Assembly: GCF_004005855.1 (NCBI RefSeq) | Contig: NZ_SACL01000003.1 | Location: 1 to 64,000, forward strand | Length of the DNA stretch: 64,000 nucleotides | Direction of reading: 5' to 3' | From: Rhodovarius crocodyli | Lineage (GTDB): Bacteria; Pseudomonadota; Alphaproteobacteria; Acetobacterales; Acetobacteraceae | Shown: piece by piece, positions 27,026-36,043 of the stretch | How the letters are laid out: each line of letters starts with the position of its first letter | Position numbering within the stretch: position 1 is the first letter of the stretch | The notes under the pieces: generated by a model | Told to the model about the DNA's origin: nothing | Database searches by the model: none | The model's input: the letters and a program-made list of their open reading frames with translations, nothing else | Position numbers and translations under genes: made by a program

Positions 27026-28213
27026 ATGACCTATGGCGCCCTTCTGGCCCTTCCCGGCGTGCCCGCCCTGCTCGGCGCCATGACGCTGTCGCGCCTGGCG
27101 GGGCGGATGTTCGCCCTGGCCCTCGTGCTGCACGCGCTGGACCGCTTCGGCTCACCGTCGGTGGCGGGTTGGCTGACCTTCGCGGCGGTGGCGCCCGGGC
27201 TGCTGGTCAGCCCCATCGCGGGCACCGTGCTGGACCGGCTGGGGGCCGCGGGCTCCGTCACCGTCGACCTCGCGGTCAGCGCCGTGCTGGTGACGGCCAT
27301 CGTGGCCACGGGCTGGATGGGTCTGGACGGGCTGCCGCTGCTGGCGGGCCTCGCGTGCCTGTATTCGCTGACCACGCCGCTGGGGGCCGCCGGCGTGCGC
27401 ACCATCCTGCCGCGCCTGGTGCCGGAGGCGGCGCTGGACCCCGCTAATGCCGCCGATACCGCGATCAACGCGGCGGTGGGCGTGGCGGGGCCGGTGCTGG
27501 CCGGGCTGTTGGCGGCGTGGCTGGGCACCGGGCCCGCGCTGCTGGTGGTGGCGGGGGTTTATGCGGCGGGCGCCATCTGCCTGCAGGCCGTGCCGCCCGT
27601 GCCGGGGCCCCCGCCGCTGGCCGGTTCCGTGCTGCGCCAGACGGCCGAGGGGCTGGCCACCGTGCTGCGCGAGCCCACGCTGCGGGGGCTGGCCATTTCC
27701 TACTCCCTGCACCGCGTCACCTGGGGCGTGCTGCTGGTGGTGGTGCCGGTCTATGCCGCCGCGCGTTTCGGGGCCGAGGATGCGGGCGCTGCCTCCGGCC
27801 TGCTGTTCGCCGCCATGGGCATCGCGGGCGGGGTGGGGGCGCTGGTCGCCGGCCGCTTTCGCACGCTCGGCCGGGAGCGTCAGGTACTGGCCGCCGGCAT
27901 GCTGGTCTGCGCCCTGGGCGCCTGGCCGGTGGGGATGCTGGGCCTGCCGGGGCTGGCATTGGCGCTGGCACTGGTGGGGCTGGCCTCCGGCCCCATCGAC
28001 GTCGCGCTGCTGACGCTGCGGCAACGCCGGACAGACCCGCGCCAGCTCGGCAGGGTGCTGTCCATTTCAATGAGCCTGAACCTGGCCGGCACGCCCATCG
28101 GCTCTGCCCTTGCGGGCATGCTGCTGACGGGGTCGATCGTGCCGGCGCTGGTGCTGGGGGCGCTGGGGTCCGCGCTGGGGGCGCTGGCGGTCAGGGGGAT
28201 TCCGCGCGGGTGA
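27026..28213 (+). CDS. MFS transporter of unknown substrate
   Basis: 395 aa with about 12 hydrophobic helices. LSRLAGRMFALAL in helix 1 and VSPIAGTVLDRLG in the first loop are MFS drug-efflux-like features. The start is taken at ATG 27026 (MTYGALLALP), just before helix 1; ATGs at 27008 and 26984 are in frame but add unconserved residues and lack a clear ribosome site. The 3' end overlaps the convergent KAP gene by 23 bp, so transcripts of the two genes are antisense there. No neighbour hints at the substrate. Confidence 0.82.
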   Translation: MTYGALLALPGVPALLGAMTLSRLAGRMFALALVLHALDRFGSPSVAGWLTFAAVAPGLLVSPIAGTVLDRLGAAGSVTVDLAVSAVLVTAIVATGWMGLDGLPLLAGLACLYSLTTPLGAAGVRTILPRLVPEAALDPANAADTAINAAVGVAGPVLAGLLAAWLGTGPALLVVAGVYAAGAICLQAVPPVPGPPPLAGSVLRQTAEGLATVLREPTLRGLAISYSLHRVTWGVLLVVVPVYAAARFGAEDAGAASGLLFAAMGIAGGVGALVAGRFRTLGRERQVLAAGMLVCALGAWPVGMLGLPGLALALALVGLASGPIDVALLTLRQRRTDPRQLGRVLSISMSLNLAGTPIGSALAGMLLTGSIVPALVLGALGSALGALAVRGIPRG

Positions 28214-31200
28214 CGCCTGGCGGCGCCTGTCGTGCCGGCCGCCGGGTCTCGGACCAACTGGCCAGGAAGTTTTCCATATCCTCGTGGCTGGGTGCGAAAG
28301 GCGGCAATCCCTCCACCGCTGCACCGGTTGCAGAGTGAATGGCCTGCCAAACTTGGTGTGGTTCTGTCTCGGCTGCGGCTTTTTTGAGGATCTCGGCCAG
28401 AAGCTCCACTCTTCCTTCCACGCATTGCTCCAGCAGGCTGATGTCGGCGTGCGCGATGACGGCCAGACCAACCGTCACAGGTGCCGTCGGCGCCGCCGGA
28501 TGGCTGGCCGCCAGCCGCAAGCGATTGAGAAAGCGCTTCATCTCCCGGGGAGAGGGGCGGGCCAGAAAAGCCGCTCTAGCCCAGTGCTGCAACGCAAGGG
28601 CAAAGAGCGGAGCATCGCTTTCCAGCATCAGCCGATTGCGGCGCAGCCATTGCAGCCACACCGCTGCAACGAGCAGCCCGGCCAATCCGGCCGTGATCAG
28701 CAGCCAGTCCCGTAGCGTGATGGCCTGGCCAAGCTCGTGATACTCGATGCCGGAGGCGGCCTGCCGCGGTGCTTCCTCTGTGGGCCGCGGGGGTGGGGGT
28801 GCCGGCTGCGGTGCCGGAGCGGGTGTGGCTGCCGGTGCCTGCACCGCCGCAACGGCGACAGCAGGCGCCGACGGCGGTGTCGGCCTCATCAGCCATGTCC
28901 CCGTCCAGAAGCACCCTGCCACAAAAACCGTGGCAACCATGGTCCAGACCGGCACCTTCCAGGCCTTGTCTGCCGGCTGCTCCGCTTCCTCTGCCGCGTT
29001 CTGCATCAGCCGCACGGCGGCCTCGGCGTCGAAGGATGGCACAGGAATCTCGATCTGGATCAGTTTGCGCAGGTAGTTCTCCGCATACTCCTCACGCATC
29101 AGCCTTTCGTCGGTCAGGCCGGGGCGTGCCATCTCCTTGGCCATGGTGGCATGGGCCTGGCCCATGGCGGCCAACACGTGCTCCCGCGCGATGGCCAGCA
29201 CGATGAAGCAACGGGCCGAGCCAGTCAGGTAATTCAGCGTCTCCATTATCTCCGCCACCTGGTCGGGGCGGCAGCGGTCCAGGTCGTCTACCACAATGGT
29301 CAGGGTGCGTGGCCCGAGCGCATCGGCGGTTTCCTGCAAGGCCTCCGCGAAACGCGCGCGAAAGGACAGTTGCGCGCCGAGGTCACGGGTGCGCAGGCCA
29401 TGGCTGGTGGAGGCCAGGAGCTTTCCGGGGTCCAGCCCGGCCGATTTCAACGTCGCCCCGAATTCCCCCAGGGCCTTCAGCAAACCTGTGACAATGAGCA
29501 GGCCCGGCAGGATGACGGGAAACACCTGCGGCCAGCTCCATGTCTGCCCGGTCCAGGCCTGGCGCAGGCTGGACAGGCTCTGCGCCCAGTCATTCCCAGC
29601 GATCATGCCGAGCCCCACGGCGACGGCGCCCAGGAAGAATGCTGTCCACAGCGGGTACCGCCGCATGCGGGCGGCCAAAAGCCGGAAACGGACTGCCAGC
29701 CCGTCCAGGCGCCATGCAGGCGGAATGGCCCGTTGCCGCACCGCCTGCAGCAGGGCGGCGAAGATGTTCTCCTCTTTCTGGTGGTGCCACGCATTGAACC
29801 AGATCGGCCGCAGGCCCCTGGCACGCAGGTCGTCGCACAGCCGGGCGCAGACGCTGCTTTTGCCGCTGCCCCAGGGCCCGGTGATGGCCAGGGTGAGGGG
29901 GGGCGCGGTGCGCACATGGCGCAGGAAGTAAGAAAGGCGTTGGGCCAGCAGGTCGGTGCCGGCCACATCGGCATCCTTGGCTTCTAACGGGCGGTCCGTC
30001 GCGAAGATCGCGGCGATATCCTCCGCCGCGCGGGGTTTCGCCGGTGGGAGCGGCAGGAACGCCGGCATGGCTACGATGAGGCCCAAGCCGATCAGAAGCC
30101 AGGTGATAGGTGGGAAATGGCGGCGGTGCTCGATGCGGTTCCAGGTAAGGCCGCTGTCAGTGCTGCGCAGGATGGTGCCGCCGGAGCCAGCGGCGAGGAC
30201 GGTGCGTCCGTCGCTGCTCATCGCCATGCCGAATAGGAAGCTTCGCGTTCCTGAGGTGACGGGTTGCCAGGTGGCGCCGGCATCGGTGCTGCGCAGGATG
30301 GTGCCGCCGTCGCCAGCGGCGAGGACGGTGCGTCCGTCGCTGTCCATCGCCAGGGCGGACAGGGTGCTTTGCGTTCCTGAGGTGACGGGTTGCCAGGTGG
30401 CGCCGGCATCGGTGCTGCGCAGGATAGTGCCGCCGTAGCCAGCGGCGAGGACGGTGCGTCCGTCGCTGCCCATCGCGAGGGAATACAGGAAGTTTTGCGT
30501 TCCTGAGGTGACGGGTTGCCAGTTGGCGTCGGCATCGGTGCTGCGCAGGATGGTGCCGCCGGAGCCAGCGGCGAGGACGGTGCGTCCGTCGCTGCCCATC
30601 GCCAGGGAGGTCAGGTGGTTTTGCGTTCCTGAGGTGACGGGTTGCCAGTTGGCGCCGGCATCGGTGCTGCGCAGGATGGTGCCGCCGCCGCCAGCGGCGA
30701 GGACGGTGCGTCCGTCGCTGCTCATCGCCATGCCGAATAGGAAGCTTCGCGCTCCTGAGGTGACGGGTTGCCAGTTGGCGCCGGCATCGGTGCTGCGCAG
30801 GATGGTGCCGCCGGAGCCAGCGGCGAGGACGGTGCGTCCGTCGCTGCTCATCGCCAGGGCGGACAGATAGCTTTGCGTTCCTGAGGTGACGGGTTGCCAG
30901 TTGGCGCCGGCATCGGTGCTGCGCACGATGGTGCCGCCGCCGCCAGCGGCGAGGACGGTGCGTCCGTCGCTGCTCATCGCCAGGGCGCTAATACCGGCCA
31001 TAGCTTGCGGCAAACGCCCAAAACCATGCGTTTCCGGTACCTCAAACCACCATGCCGGCTCCCCGAAACGCGCAGTACGGAACGGATCGGCGCGAAGCGG
31101 GAGATAGACCGCCAACAGGATTGCTACCGCCGACAGCAGCATGCCCCCCATCACCCAGGGCCAGCGCATCCGCCACCAGCGGCGCATTTGCATGCCCTGC

Positions 31201-31232
31201 CGGCGCCCTGCCGGCTGCGGCGGCTTCGTCAT
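28191..31232 (-). CDS. KAP-family P-loop NTPase fused to an extracytoplasmic seven-repeat BNR/Ycf48-like propeller
   Basis: 1013 aa. A basic start and one helix (27-46) precede seven nearly identical 42-residue repeats (81-374), each with SSDGRTVLAAG..GTILRSTD and a WQPVTSG link, as in BNR/Ycf48 beta-propeller blades. Helix 2 (377-395) leads to a KAP NTPase: Walker A GPWGSGKSS (452-460), two helices inserted within the domain (527-545, 570-586) as is typical of KAP, and Walker B TIVVDDLD (645-652). Two more helices (761-782, 843-862) flank a Pro-rich loop. Positive-inside logic puts the propeller and the Pro-rich loop outside and the NTPase in the cytosol. GAGGTGAG precedes ATG 31232. KAP proteins include PifA, a phage-exclusion factor. 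The function here is unknown; a surface-sensing ATPase is the simplest reading. Confidence 0.88.
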   Translation of the reverse strand: MTKPPQPAGRRQGMQMRRWWRMRWPWVMGGMLLSAVAILLAVYLPLRADPFRTARFGEPAWWFEVPETHGFGRLPQAMAGISALAMSSDGRTVLAAGGGGTIVRSTDAGANWQPVTSGTQSYLSALAMSSDGRTVLAAGSGGTILRSTDAGANWQPVTSGARSFLFGMAMSSDGRTVLAAGGGGTILRSTDAGANWQPVTSGTQNHLTSLAMGSDGRTVLAAGSGGTILRSTDADANWQPVTSGTQNFLYSLAMGSDGRTVLAAGYGGTILRSTDAGATWQPVTSGTQSTLSALAMDSDGRTVLAAGDGGTILRSTDAGATWQPVTSGTRSFLFGMAMSSDGRTVLAAGSGGTILRSTDSGLTWNRIEHRRHFPPITWLLIGLGLIVAMPAFLPLPPAKPRAAEDIAAIFATDRPLEAKDADVAGTDLLAQRLSYFLRHVRTAPPLTLAITGPWGSGKSSVCARLCDDLRARGLRPIWFNAWHHQKEENIFAALLQAVRQRAIPPAWRLDGLAVRFRLLAARMRRYPLWTAFFLGAVAVGLGMIAGNDWAQSLSSLRQAWTGQTWSWPQVFPVILPGLLIVTGLLKALGEFGATLKSAGLDPGKLLASTSHGLRTRDLGAQLSFRARFAEALQETADALGPRTLTIVVDDLDRCRPDQVAEIMETLNYLTGSARCFIVLAIAREHVLAAMGQAHATMAKEMARPGLTDERLMREEYAENYLRKLIQIEIPVPSFDAEAAVRLMQNAAEEAEQPADKAWKVPVWTMVATVFVAGCFWTGTWLMRPTPPSAPAVAVAAVQAPAATPAPAPQPAPPPPRPTEEAPRQAASGIEYHELGQAITLRDWLLITAGLAGLLVAAVWLQWLRRNRLMLESDAPLFALALQHWARAAFLARPSPREMKRFLNRLRLAASHPAAPTAPVTVGLAVIAHADISLLEQCVEGRVELLAEILKKAAAETEPHQVWQAIHSATGAAVEGLPPFAPSHEDMENFLASWSETRRPARQAPPGVTRAESP
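30111..30992 (-). repeat. Seven tandem 126-bp repeats coding the propeller blades
   Basis: Seven copies with an exact 126-bp period inside the KAP-fusion gene. DNA is nearly identical between units, including silent positions (GGTGCGTCCGTCGCTG recurs every 126 bp), while a few residues per blade differ (for example the residue after AAG: G, S, G, S, Y, D, S). This indicates recent duplication or ongoing homogenisation. Confidence 0.95.
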
Positions 31233-31316
31233 CTCACCTCGCTGTCTACTCAGCGAAGACTAAGTTGCCCCGCAATACAGGCAAGGGCAGATCGTGTTCC
31301 GGCCGCATGCAACAAC

Positions 31317-32345
31317 TCAGCCGCGGGTGATCTCCTCCACCAGCGCCGCCACCCCCTCCTCCGTCGCGTCCCAGGCGAACATGAAGCGCGCCCCGCCCCC
31401 GATGAAGGTATAGAAGCGCCAGCCACGCGCCCGCAGCCGGTCCTGGGTTGCGGACGGCAGCCGCAGGAACACCGCATTGGCCTCGACCGGGAACATCAGC
31501 TCCACCCCCGGCGCGCCCGCCACCAGCGCGGCAAACCGCCGCGCCGCGTCATTCGCGTGGCGCCCATTGGCCAGCCAGCCGCCGCTTTCCAGCATCCGCA
31601 CCCAGGGCGCGGCCAGGAACCGCATCTTGGACGCCAGCTGCCCTGCCTGCTTGCAGCGATAGTCGAAATCCTCCGCCAGATCCCGGCGGAAGAACAGGAT
31701 GGCCTCGCCCACCGCCATGCCGTTCTTGGTGCCACCGAAACACAGCACGTCCACCCCTGCCTGCCAGCTCATCTCGGCCGGCGAGCAGCCCAGCGCCGCA
31801 ACGGCGTTGGCAAACCGCGCGCCGTCCATGTGCAGCACCAGCCCCAGCTCCCGGCAGGTGGCCGAGATCGCGCGGATTTCCTCCAGGCTGTACAGCCGCC
31901 CCGTCTCGGTCGGCTGGCTGATGGTCACCACGCGGGGCTTCGGGAAATGGATGTCACGCCTGCCGGCCGCGAAGCCGCGGATCAGATCAGGCGTCAGCTT
32001 GCCGTCCGCGCTGGCCGCCACCAGCAGCTTGGACCCGTTGGAGAAGAACTCCGGCGCGCCGCACTCATCGGTTTCGACATGCGCGGCGTCCGAGCAGATG
32101 ACGCTGTGATAGCTCTGGCACAGCGCCGCCAGCGCGAGCGAATTGGCCGCCGTGCCGTTGAAGGCGAAGAACACCTCGCAGCCCGTTCCGAACAGCGTGC
32201 GGAACGCGTCGGAGGCGCGCTGCGTCCAGACATCGTCGCCATAGGCGGGGTGGTGGCCCTGATTGGCCTCGGCCATGGCGGCCCAGGCCTCGGGGCAGAT
32301 GCCGGCATAGTTGTCGCTGGCGAATTGCTGAACAGGTTCGGTCAT
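31317..32345 (-). CDS. Low-specificity L-threonine aldolase (PLP enzyme)
   Basis: 342 aa fold-type I PLP enzyme that splits threonine (or related beta-hydroxy amino acids) into glycine and an aldehyde. The start is at the ATG of 32343-32345 (MTEPVQQFASDNYAG), matching the family opening. PLP-lysine K208 lies in CFGGTKNG, and the conserved LHMDGARFANA precedes it. An in-frame extension to 32426 is unconserved. It appears to be transcribed alone. Confidence 0.9.
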   Translation of the reverse strand: MTEPVQQFASDNYAGICPEAWAAMAEANQGHHPAYGDDVWTQRASDAFRTLFGTGCEVFFAFNGTAANSLALAALCQSYHSVICSDAAHVETDECGAPEFFSNGSKLLVAASADGKLTPDLIRGFAAGRRDIHFPKPRVVTISQPTETGRLYSLEEIRAISATCRELGLVLHMDGARFANAVAALGCSPAEMSWQAGVDVLCFGGTKNGMAVGEAILFFRRDLAEDFDYRCKQAGQLASKMRFLAAPWVRMLESGGWLANGRHANDAARRFAALVAGAPGVELMFPVEANAVFLRLPSATQDRLRARGWRFYTFIGGGARFMFAWDATEEGVAALVEEITRG

Positions 32346-32665
32346 CGGGGCACAGCCTTCCGTCTCAGGTTGCTGCTCCGAGGCGGTCTGACTTGCGGCG
32401 TGTCCCGTTGTTGCCGGTACGGCCACATCTCCCGGAGGGGTCCCCGGGACGCCACCTTGCCGGGAAAGGCAGGTTGGCGTTGAGCGTCAGCTCAACTCTG
32501 GATGCGGGGGTGTTCGTAGCGTGGAGCGGGGCGCGCGGCAACAGGGGCTTTGCCCCCGAACCCCCACCAAGGGGCGCTGCCCCTTGCATCCCCGCCAGGA
32601 CCGTAGCGGCCCTGGACCCCGGGTACTCGGCACTGAACTCTGCAAGGTTATCCTATTGATAATTA

Positions 32666-32703
32666 TAAAAAATGGCGCCCCGCCTGCGAAGGTAGGGCGC
32701 CAA
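32666..32703 (-). terminator. Terminator of the TRAP operon, leftward
   Basis: On the leftward strand a GGCGCCC / GGGCGCC stem with a short inner loop is followed directly by a run of six T. It lies about 85 bp past the dctM stop. A related hairpin with the same GGCGCC core and GCGAAGGT loop occurs at 59537-59577. Confidence 0.85.
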
Positions 32704-32716
32704 ACTCTCATCAGGT

Positions 32717-32737
32717 CCAGGAGATATTATCTCCTGG
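32717..32737. repeat. Perfect 10-bp dyad with single-base centre
   Basis: CCAGGAGATA-T-TATCTCCTGG. It lies between the dctM stop and the TRAP terminator. It could stabilise the mRNA 3' end or be part of a composite terminator. Confidence 0.5.
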
Positions 32738-32785
32738 CGGGGTGCAGCGGCAGCGCCCCTGCGCGGGGGCAAGGCCCCCGGGCTT

Positions 32786-34195
32786 TCACCGGAACACCGG
32801 CACCGCGTCATCATCCGGTGCCTCGGGCAGCGGCACGTCGATGGTCACCGTGCTCGGGTCCACCTGCGGCCCGTGGTCGATGAAGTAGGTCACGCTTTCC
32901 GGCCACACGATCACGATGGCCACCAGCGCCAGCTGCAGGAACAGCCAGGGCACAGCGCCCCAATAGATGTCGCGCGTCAGCACCGTGCGCGGCGCGATGC
33001 CGCGCAGGTAGAACAGCGCGAAGCCGAAGGGCGGGTGCATGAAGCTGGTCTGCAGGTTGATGCACAGCAGCACGCCGAACCACACCAGGTCGATGCCCAT
33101 GTTCGCCGCCACCGGGGCCAGCATGGGCACCACGATGAAGGCGATCTCGAAGAAGTCGAGGAAGAAGGCCAGGAAGAAGACGAAGATGTTGACGAAGATC
33201 AGGAAGCCCGTCTTGCCGCCCGGCAGGTGGCTCAGCAGGTGCTCGATCCAGTGGCTGCCGTCCACGCCCTGGAACACCAGGCTGAACACGGTCGCGCCGA
33301 TCAGGATGAAGATGACCATGGAGGTGATGCGCATGGTGTTGCCCATCGCCTCACGCAGCAGCTTCCAGGAATAGGTGCCCTGGGCCACTGCCAGGAACAC
33401 GGCGCCCACCGTGCCCATGGCGCCGGCTTCCGTCGGCGTCGCCAGGCCCAGGAAGATGGTGCCGAGCACGAGGAAGATCAGCACGATCGAGGGCACCATG
33501 CCCTTCAGCACGCGCCAGTACAGCGGCCAGCCGCGGGGCTGCAGGGCCTCCGGCGGCAGGGGCGGCACCTTGTGCGGCTGGAAGATCGACACGCCCAGGA
33601 TGAACAGCATGAACAGGATGATCTGCAGGAAGCTGGGGCCGATGGCGCCGGCGTACATGTCGCCCACGCTCTTGCCCAGCTGGTCGCCTAGCACGATCAG
33701 CACCAGCGACGGCGGGATCACCTGCGTGATGGTGCCCGACGCCGCGATGACGCCCGTCGCGATCCGCATGTCATAGCCGTAGCGCATCATGATCGGCAGG
33801 CTGATCATGCCCATGGCGATGACCGAGGCCGCGACCGTGCCCGTGATCGCGCCCAGCACCGCGCCCACCAGGATGACGGCATAGGCCAGGCCGCCCGGCA
33901 CCTTGCCGAACAGCTGGCCCGTGCCTTCCAGCAGGTCCTCCGCCAGGCCGCAGCGTTCCAGGATGGCGCCCATCAGCGTGAAGAAGGGAATGGCCAGCAG
34001 CAGGTCGTTCGACAGGATGCCGAACACGCGCAGCGGCAGGTTGCCCAGGAAGGCCTCGTTGAAGAAGCCCATCTCGATGGACAGGAAGCCGAAGAACAGG
34101 CCAACGGCGGAAAGGCTGAACGCTGCCGGAAAGCCCAGCAGCAGGAACAGCACCAGGCCGCCGAACATCAGCGGCGGCATCATGTCGAGGGTCAT
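32786..34195 (-). CDS. TRAP transporter large permease (DctM/TakM type)
   Basis: 469 aa with about 12-13 transmembrane helices, the Na+-driven membrane unit of a TRAP transporter. Family segments include AIPFFTLMGAILERCGLAEDLLE and LGAITGTVAASVIAMG, and PSLVLIVLGDQ in the discontinuous-helix region. The ATG overlaps the stop of the small permease (34192-34195). It is the last gene of the operon dctP-dctQ-dctM, with a terminator downstream. Confidence 0.94.
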   Translation of the reverse strand: MTLDMMPPLMFGGLVLFLLLGFPAAFSLSAVGLFFGFLSIEMGFFNEAFLGNLPLRVFGILSNDLLLAIPFFTLMGAILERCGLAEDLLEGTGQLFGKVPGGLAYAVILVGAVLGAITGTVAASVIAMGMISLPIMMRYGYDMRIATGVIAASGTITQVIPPSLVLIVLGDQLGKSVGDMYAGAIGPSFLQIILFMLFILGVSIFQPHKVPPLPPEALQPRGWPLYWRVLKGMVPSIVLIFLVLGTIFLGLATPTEAGAMGTVGAVFLAVAQGTYSWKLLREAMGNTMRITSMVIFILIGATVFSLVFQGVDGSHWIEHLLSHLPGGKTGFLIFVNIFVFFLAFFLDFFEIAFIVVPMLAPVAANMGIDLVWFGVLLCINLQTSFMHPPFGFALFYLRGIAPRTVLTRDIYWGAVPWLFLQLALVAIVIVWPESVTYFIDHGPQVDPSTVTIDVPLPEAPDDDAVPVFR

Positions 34196-34740
34196 TGTTC
34201 GGGCTTCTTGTACTCGAGGAAGGCATCGGGGCCCATGTCAACGCCGCGCAGCACGGCGATGCGCTTGAACAGCTCGGCGAAGCCCTGCAGCACCAGCAGC
34301 GCGAAGCCCACCGGCAGCGCCAGCTTCACTGGCCAGCGCATCAGGCCGCCCGCATTCGGGCTGCCCTCGTTGCGGATGAAGCTGTCCATGAAGAAGGGCC
34401 AGGTCATCCAGGTCAGCAGGATCATCGCGGGCAGCATGAAAAAGACGAAGCCCAGGATGTCGATCCACAGCCGCGTCGTGTGGCTGACCGAGCCATAGAG
34501 CAGATCGACGCGCACATGCTCATTGCGCTTCAGCGTGTAGCTGGCGCCCAGCATGACCATGCCGGCGAAGAGGTACCACTGCACCTCCAGCCAGGCATTC
34601 GACGAGTAGGAGATGCCATAGCGGACGAAGGCATTGCCGGCGGAGATGGCGCAGGAGAGAAGCACCATCCAGTCCGCGATCCGGCCGAACTTGTCCGATA
34701 TCCAGTCAACCGCGTGACTGTACGCCAGCAACGCCTTCAT
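34192..34740 (-). CDS. TRAP transporter small permease (DctQ/TakQ type)
   Basis: 182 aa with four transmembrane helices; EVQWYLFAGMVMLGASYTLK is the typical DctQ core. It forms a complex with the large permease. The start is the ATG at 34738-34740 (MKALLAYSHAVDWISD), only 4 bp after the dctP stop; further upstream frames run inside dctP. Confidence 0.92.
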   Translation of the reverse strand: MKALLAYSHAVDWISDKFGRIADWMVLLSCAISAGNAFVRYGISYSSNAWLEVQWYLFAGMVMLGASYTLKRNEHVRVDLLYGSVSHTTRLWIDILGFVFFMLPAMILLTWMTWPFFMDSFIRNEGSPNAGGLMRWPVKLALPVGFALLVLQGFAELFKRIAVLRGVDMGPDAFLEYKKPEQ

Positions 34741-34744
34741 AGTT

Positions 34745-35851
34745 TTACCGCCTTGCCTGTTGTTCCTGGGCCTGCATCGCATAGACGAAGCTGTCGTAGC
34801 TGTTTTCCGCGACGCGGAACCACTGCAGCTGCGTCTCGCGATAGGCCTTGAAGTGTTCCCAAACCCGCTTGAAGTGCGCGTTGGTGTTGGAGGTCTCCTC
34901 ATAGACCTCCATCGCCGCGCGATAGCACGCCTCCATCACCGGGCGGGGGAAGGGGCGCAGCTGCGCGCCGCCCGCCACCAGGCGGCGAAGCGCCTCGGGG
35001 TTCACGCGGTCGTACTTCGCCATGGTCTCGATGGTGGCGTCGCGGCAGGCGCTTTCCAGCACCTCGCGGTACAGCGGCGGCAGCTCTTCCATCTTGGCCT
35101 TGTTGACCAGCATGGCCAGGTTCAGCCCGCCTTCCCACCAGCCGGGGAAGTAGTAGTAGGGCGCCACGCGCTGGAAGCCGAGCTTCTCGTCGTCATAGGG
35201 GCCGACCCATTCGGCGGCGTCGATCGTGCCGCGCTCCAGCGCCGGGTAGATGTCGCCGCCCGCGATCTGCTGGGCCACGACGCCCAGCTTGGCGAGCACG
35301 TTGCCCGCGAAGCCGCCGATGCGGAACTTCAGGCCGCGCAGGTCTTCCACCGTGCGGATCTCGCGGCGGAACCAGCCGCCCATCTGCGCGCCGGTGTTGC
35401 CGGCCTGCAGGCTGACCACGTTGTAGGTATCGAAGAAGGGCTTCAGCACCTCGCGCCCGCCGCCGGCATTGAGCCAGGAGTTGAGCTGGCGGAAGTTCAT
35501 GCCGAAGGGCACCGTGCCGTCGAAGGCGAAGGTCGGGTCCTTGCCCACGAAATAGTAGCTGGCGGTGTGGGTGCAATCGACCGTGCCGGCCTGCACCGCG
35601 TCCAGCGTCGCCAGGCCCGGCACGATTTCGCCGGCCTGGAAGACCTGGATGCGGAACTTGTTGTCGGTCAGGGCGGCCACGCGGCGGGCGACGTGTTCGC
35701 CGGCGCCGTAGATGGTGTCCAGCGCGCGCGGGAAGGAGGAGGCGCAGCGCCACCGGATCTCCGGCATCGCCTGAGCAAGGGCCGGCGCCGCCAGAACAGG
35801 CAGCACTGCCGCGGCCGCCCCGGAGGCGGCCAGCATTCTACGACGTTCCAT
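34745..35851 (-). CDS. TRAP substrate-binding protein, TakP-like (2-oxo acids)
   Basis: 368 aa periplasmic binding protein. A twin-Arg-like signal (MERRRMLAASGAA) ends near APALAQA (about 27). Long blocks match what I recall of Rhodobacter TakP, which binds pyruvate and other 2-oxo monocarboxylates with Na+: GAQMGGWFRREI, FRIGGFAGNVLAKLGVVAQQ, AAEWVGPYDDEKLGF and YYYFPGWWEGG. The ligand-binding Arg and Trp in these blocks are present. It heads the operon with its two permeases. The 2-oxo acid assignment is by similarity and could include lactate or branched keto acids. Confidence 0.9.
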   Translation of the reverse strand: MERRRMLAASGAAAAVLPVLAAPALAQAMPEIRWRCASSFPRALDTIYGAGEHVARRVAALTDNKFRIQVFQAGEIVPGLATLDAVQAGTVDCTHTASYYFVGKDPTFAFDGTVPFGMNFRQLNSWLNAGGGREVLKPFFDTYNVVSLQAGNTGAQMGGWFRREIRTVEDLRGLKFRIGGFAGNVLAKLGVVAQQIAGGDIYPALERGTIDAAEWVGPYDDEKLGFQRVAPYYYFPGWWEGGLNLAMLVNKAKMEELPPLYREVLESACRDATIETMAKYDRVNPEALRRLVAGGAQLRPFPRPVMEACYRAAMEVYEETSNTNAHFKRVWEHFKAYRETQLQWFRVAENSYDSFVYAMQAQEQQARR

Positions 35852-36043
35852 TATATGTTCTTTCCCAGAAGGAGCGACGCGACAGCCCGCGCCGGAAGTC
35901 CCTGCCGCCGTTCATGCGCAAGATTTCGCCATTGTCCAGCCCTCTCGCGACATTTTCCGACGGCCCTTCACGACGCGGGCACGCCTGACGCATTGTGCAT
36001 AGGTGGAGAAGAAGCCGAAACACATTCCTCGGGGCATGTATCG

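Larger units (their letters stand above)
32346..32785. other. 440-bp intergenic region with palindromic repeats and terminator, no gene
   Basis: It lies between the threonine aldolase start and the end of the TRAP operon. It holds GC palindromes GGGGCTTTGCCCC (32544-32556) and GGGGCGCTGCCCC (32571-32583), the TRAP terminator (32666-32703) and a 10-bp dyad (32717-32737). The same kinds of GC palindrome recur at 48699-48940. No open frame looks genuine. Confidence 0.6.

Noticed and set aside
30111-30992. Regularly spaced repeats resembling a CRISPR array
   Set aside because: The period is 126 bp with no unique spacers, and the repeats are in frame and encode propeller blades.
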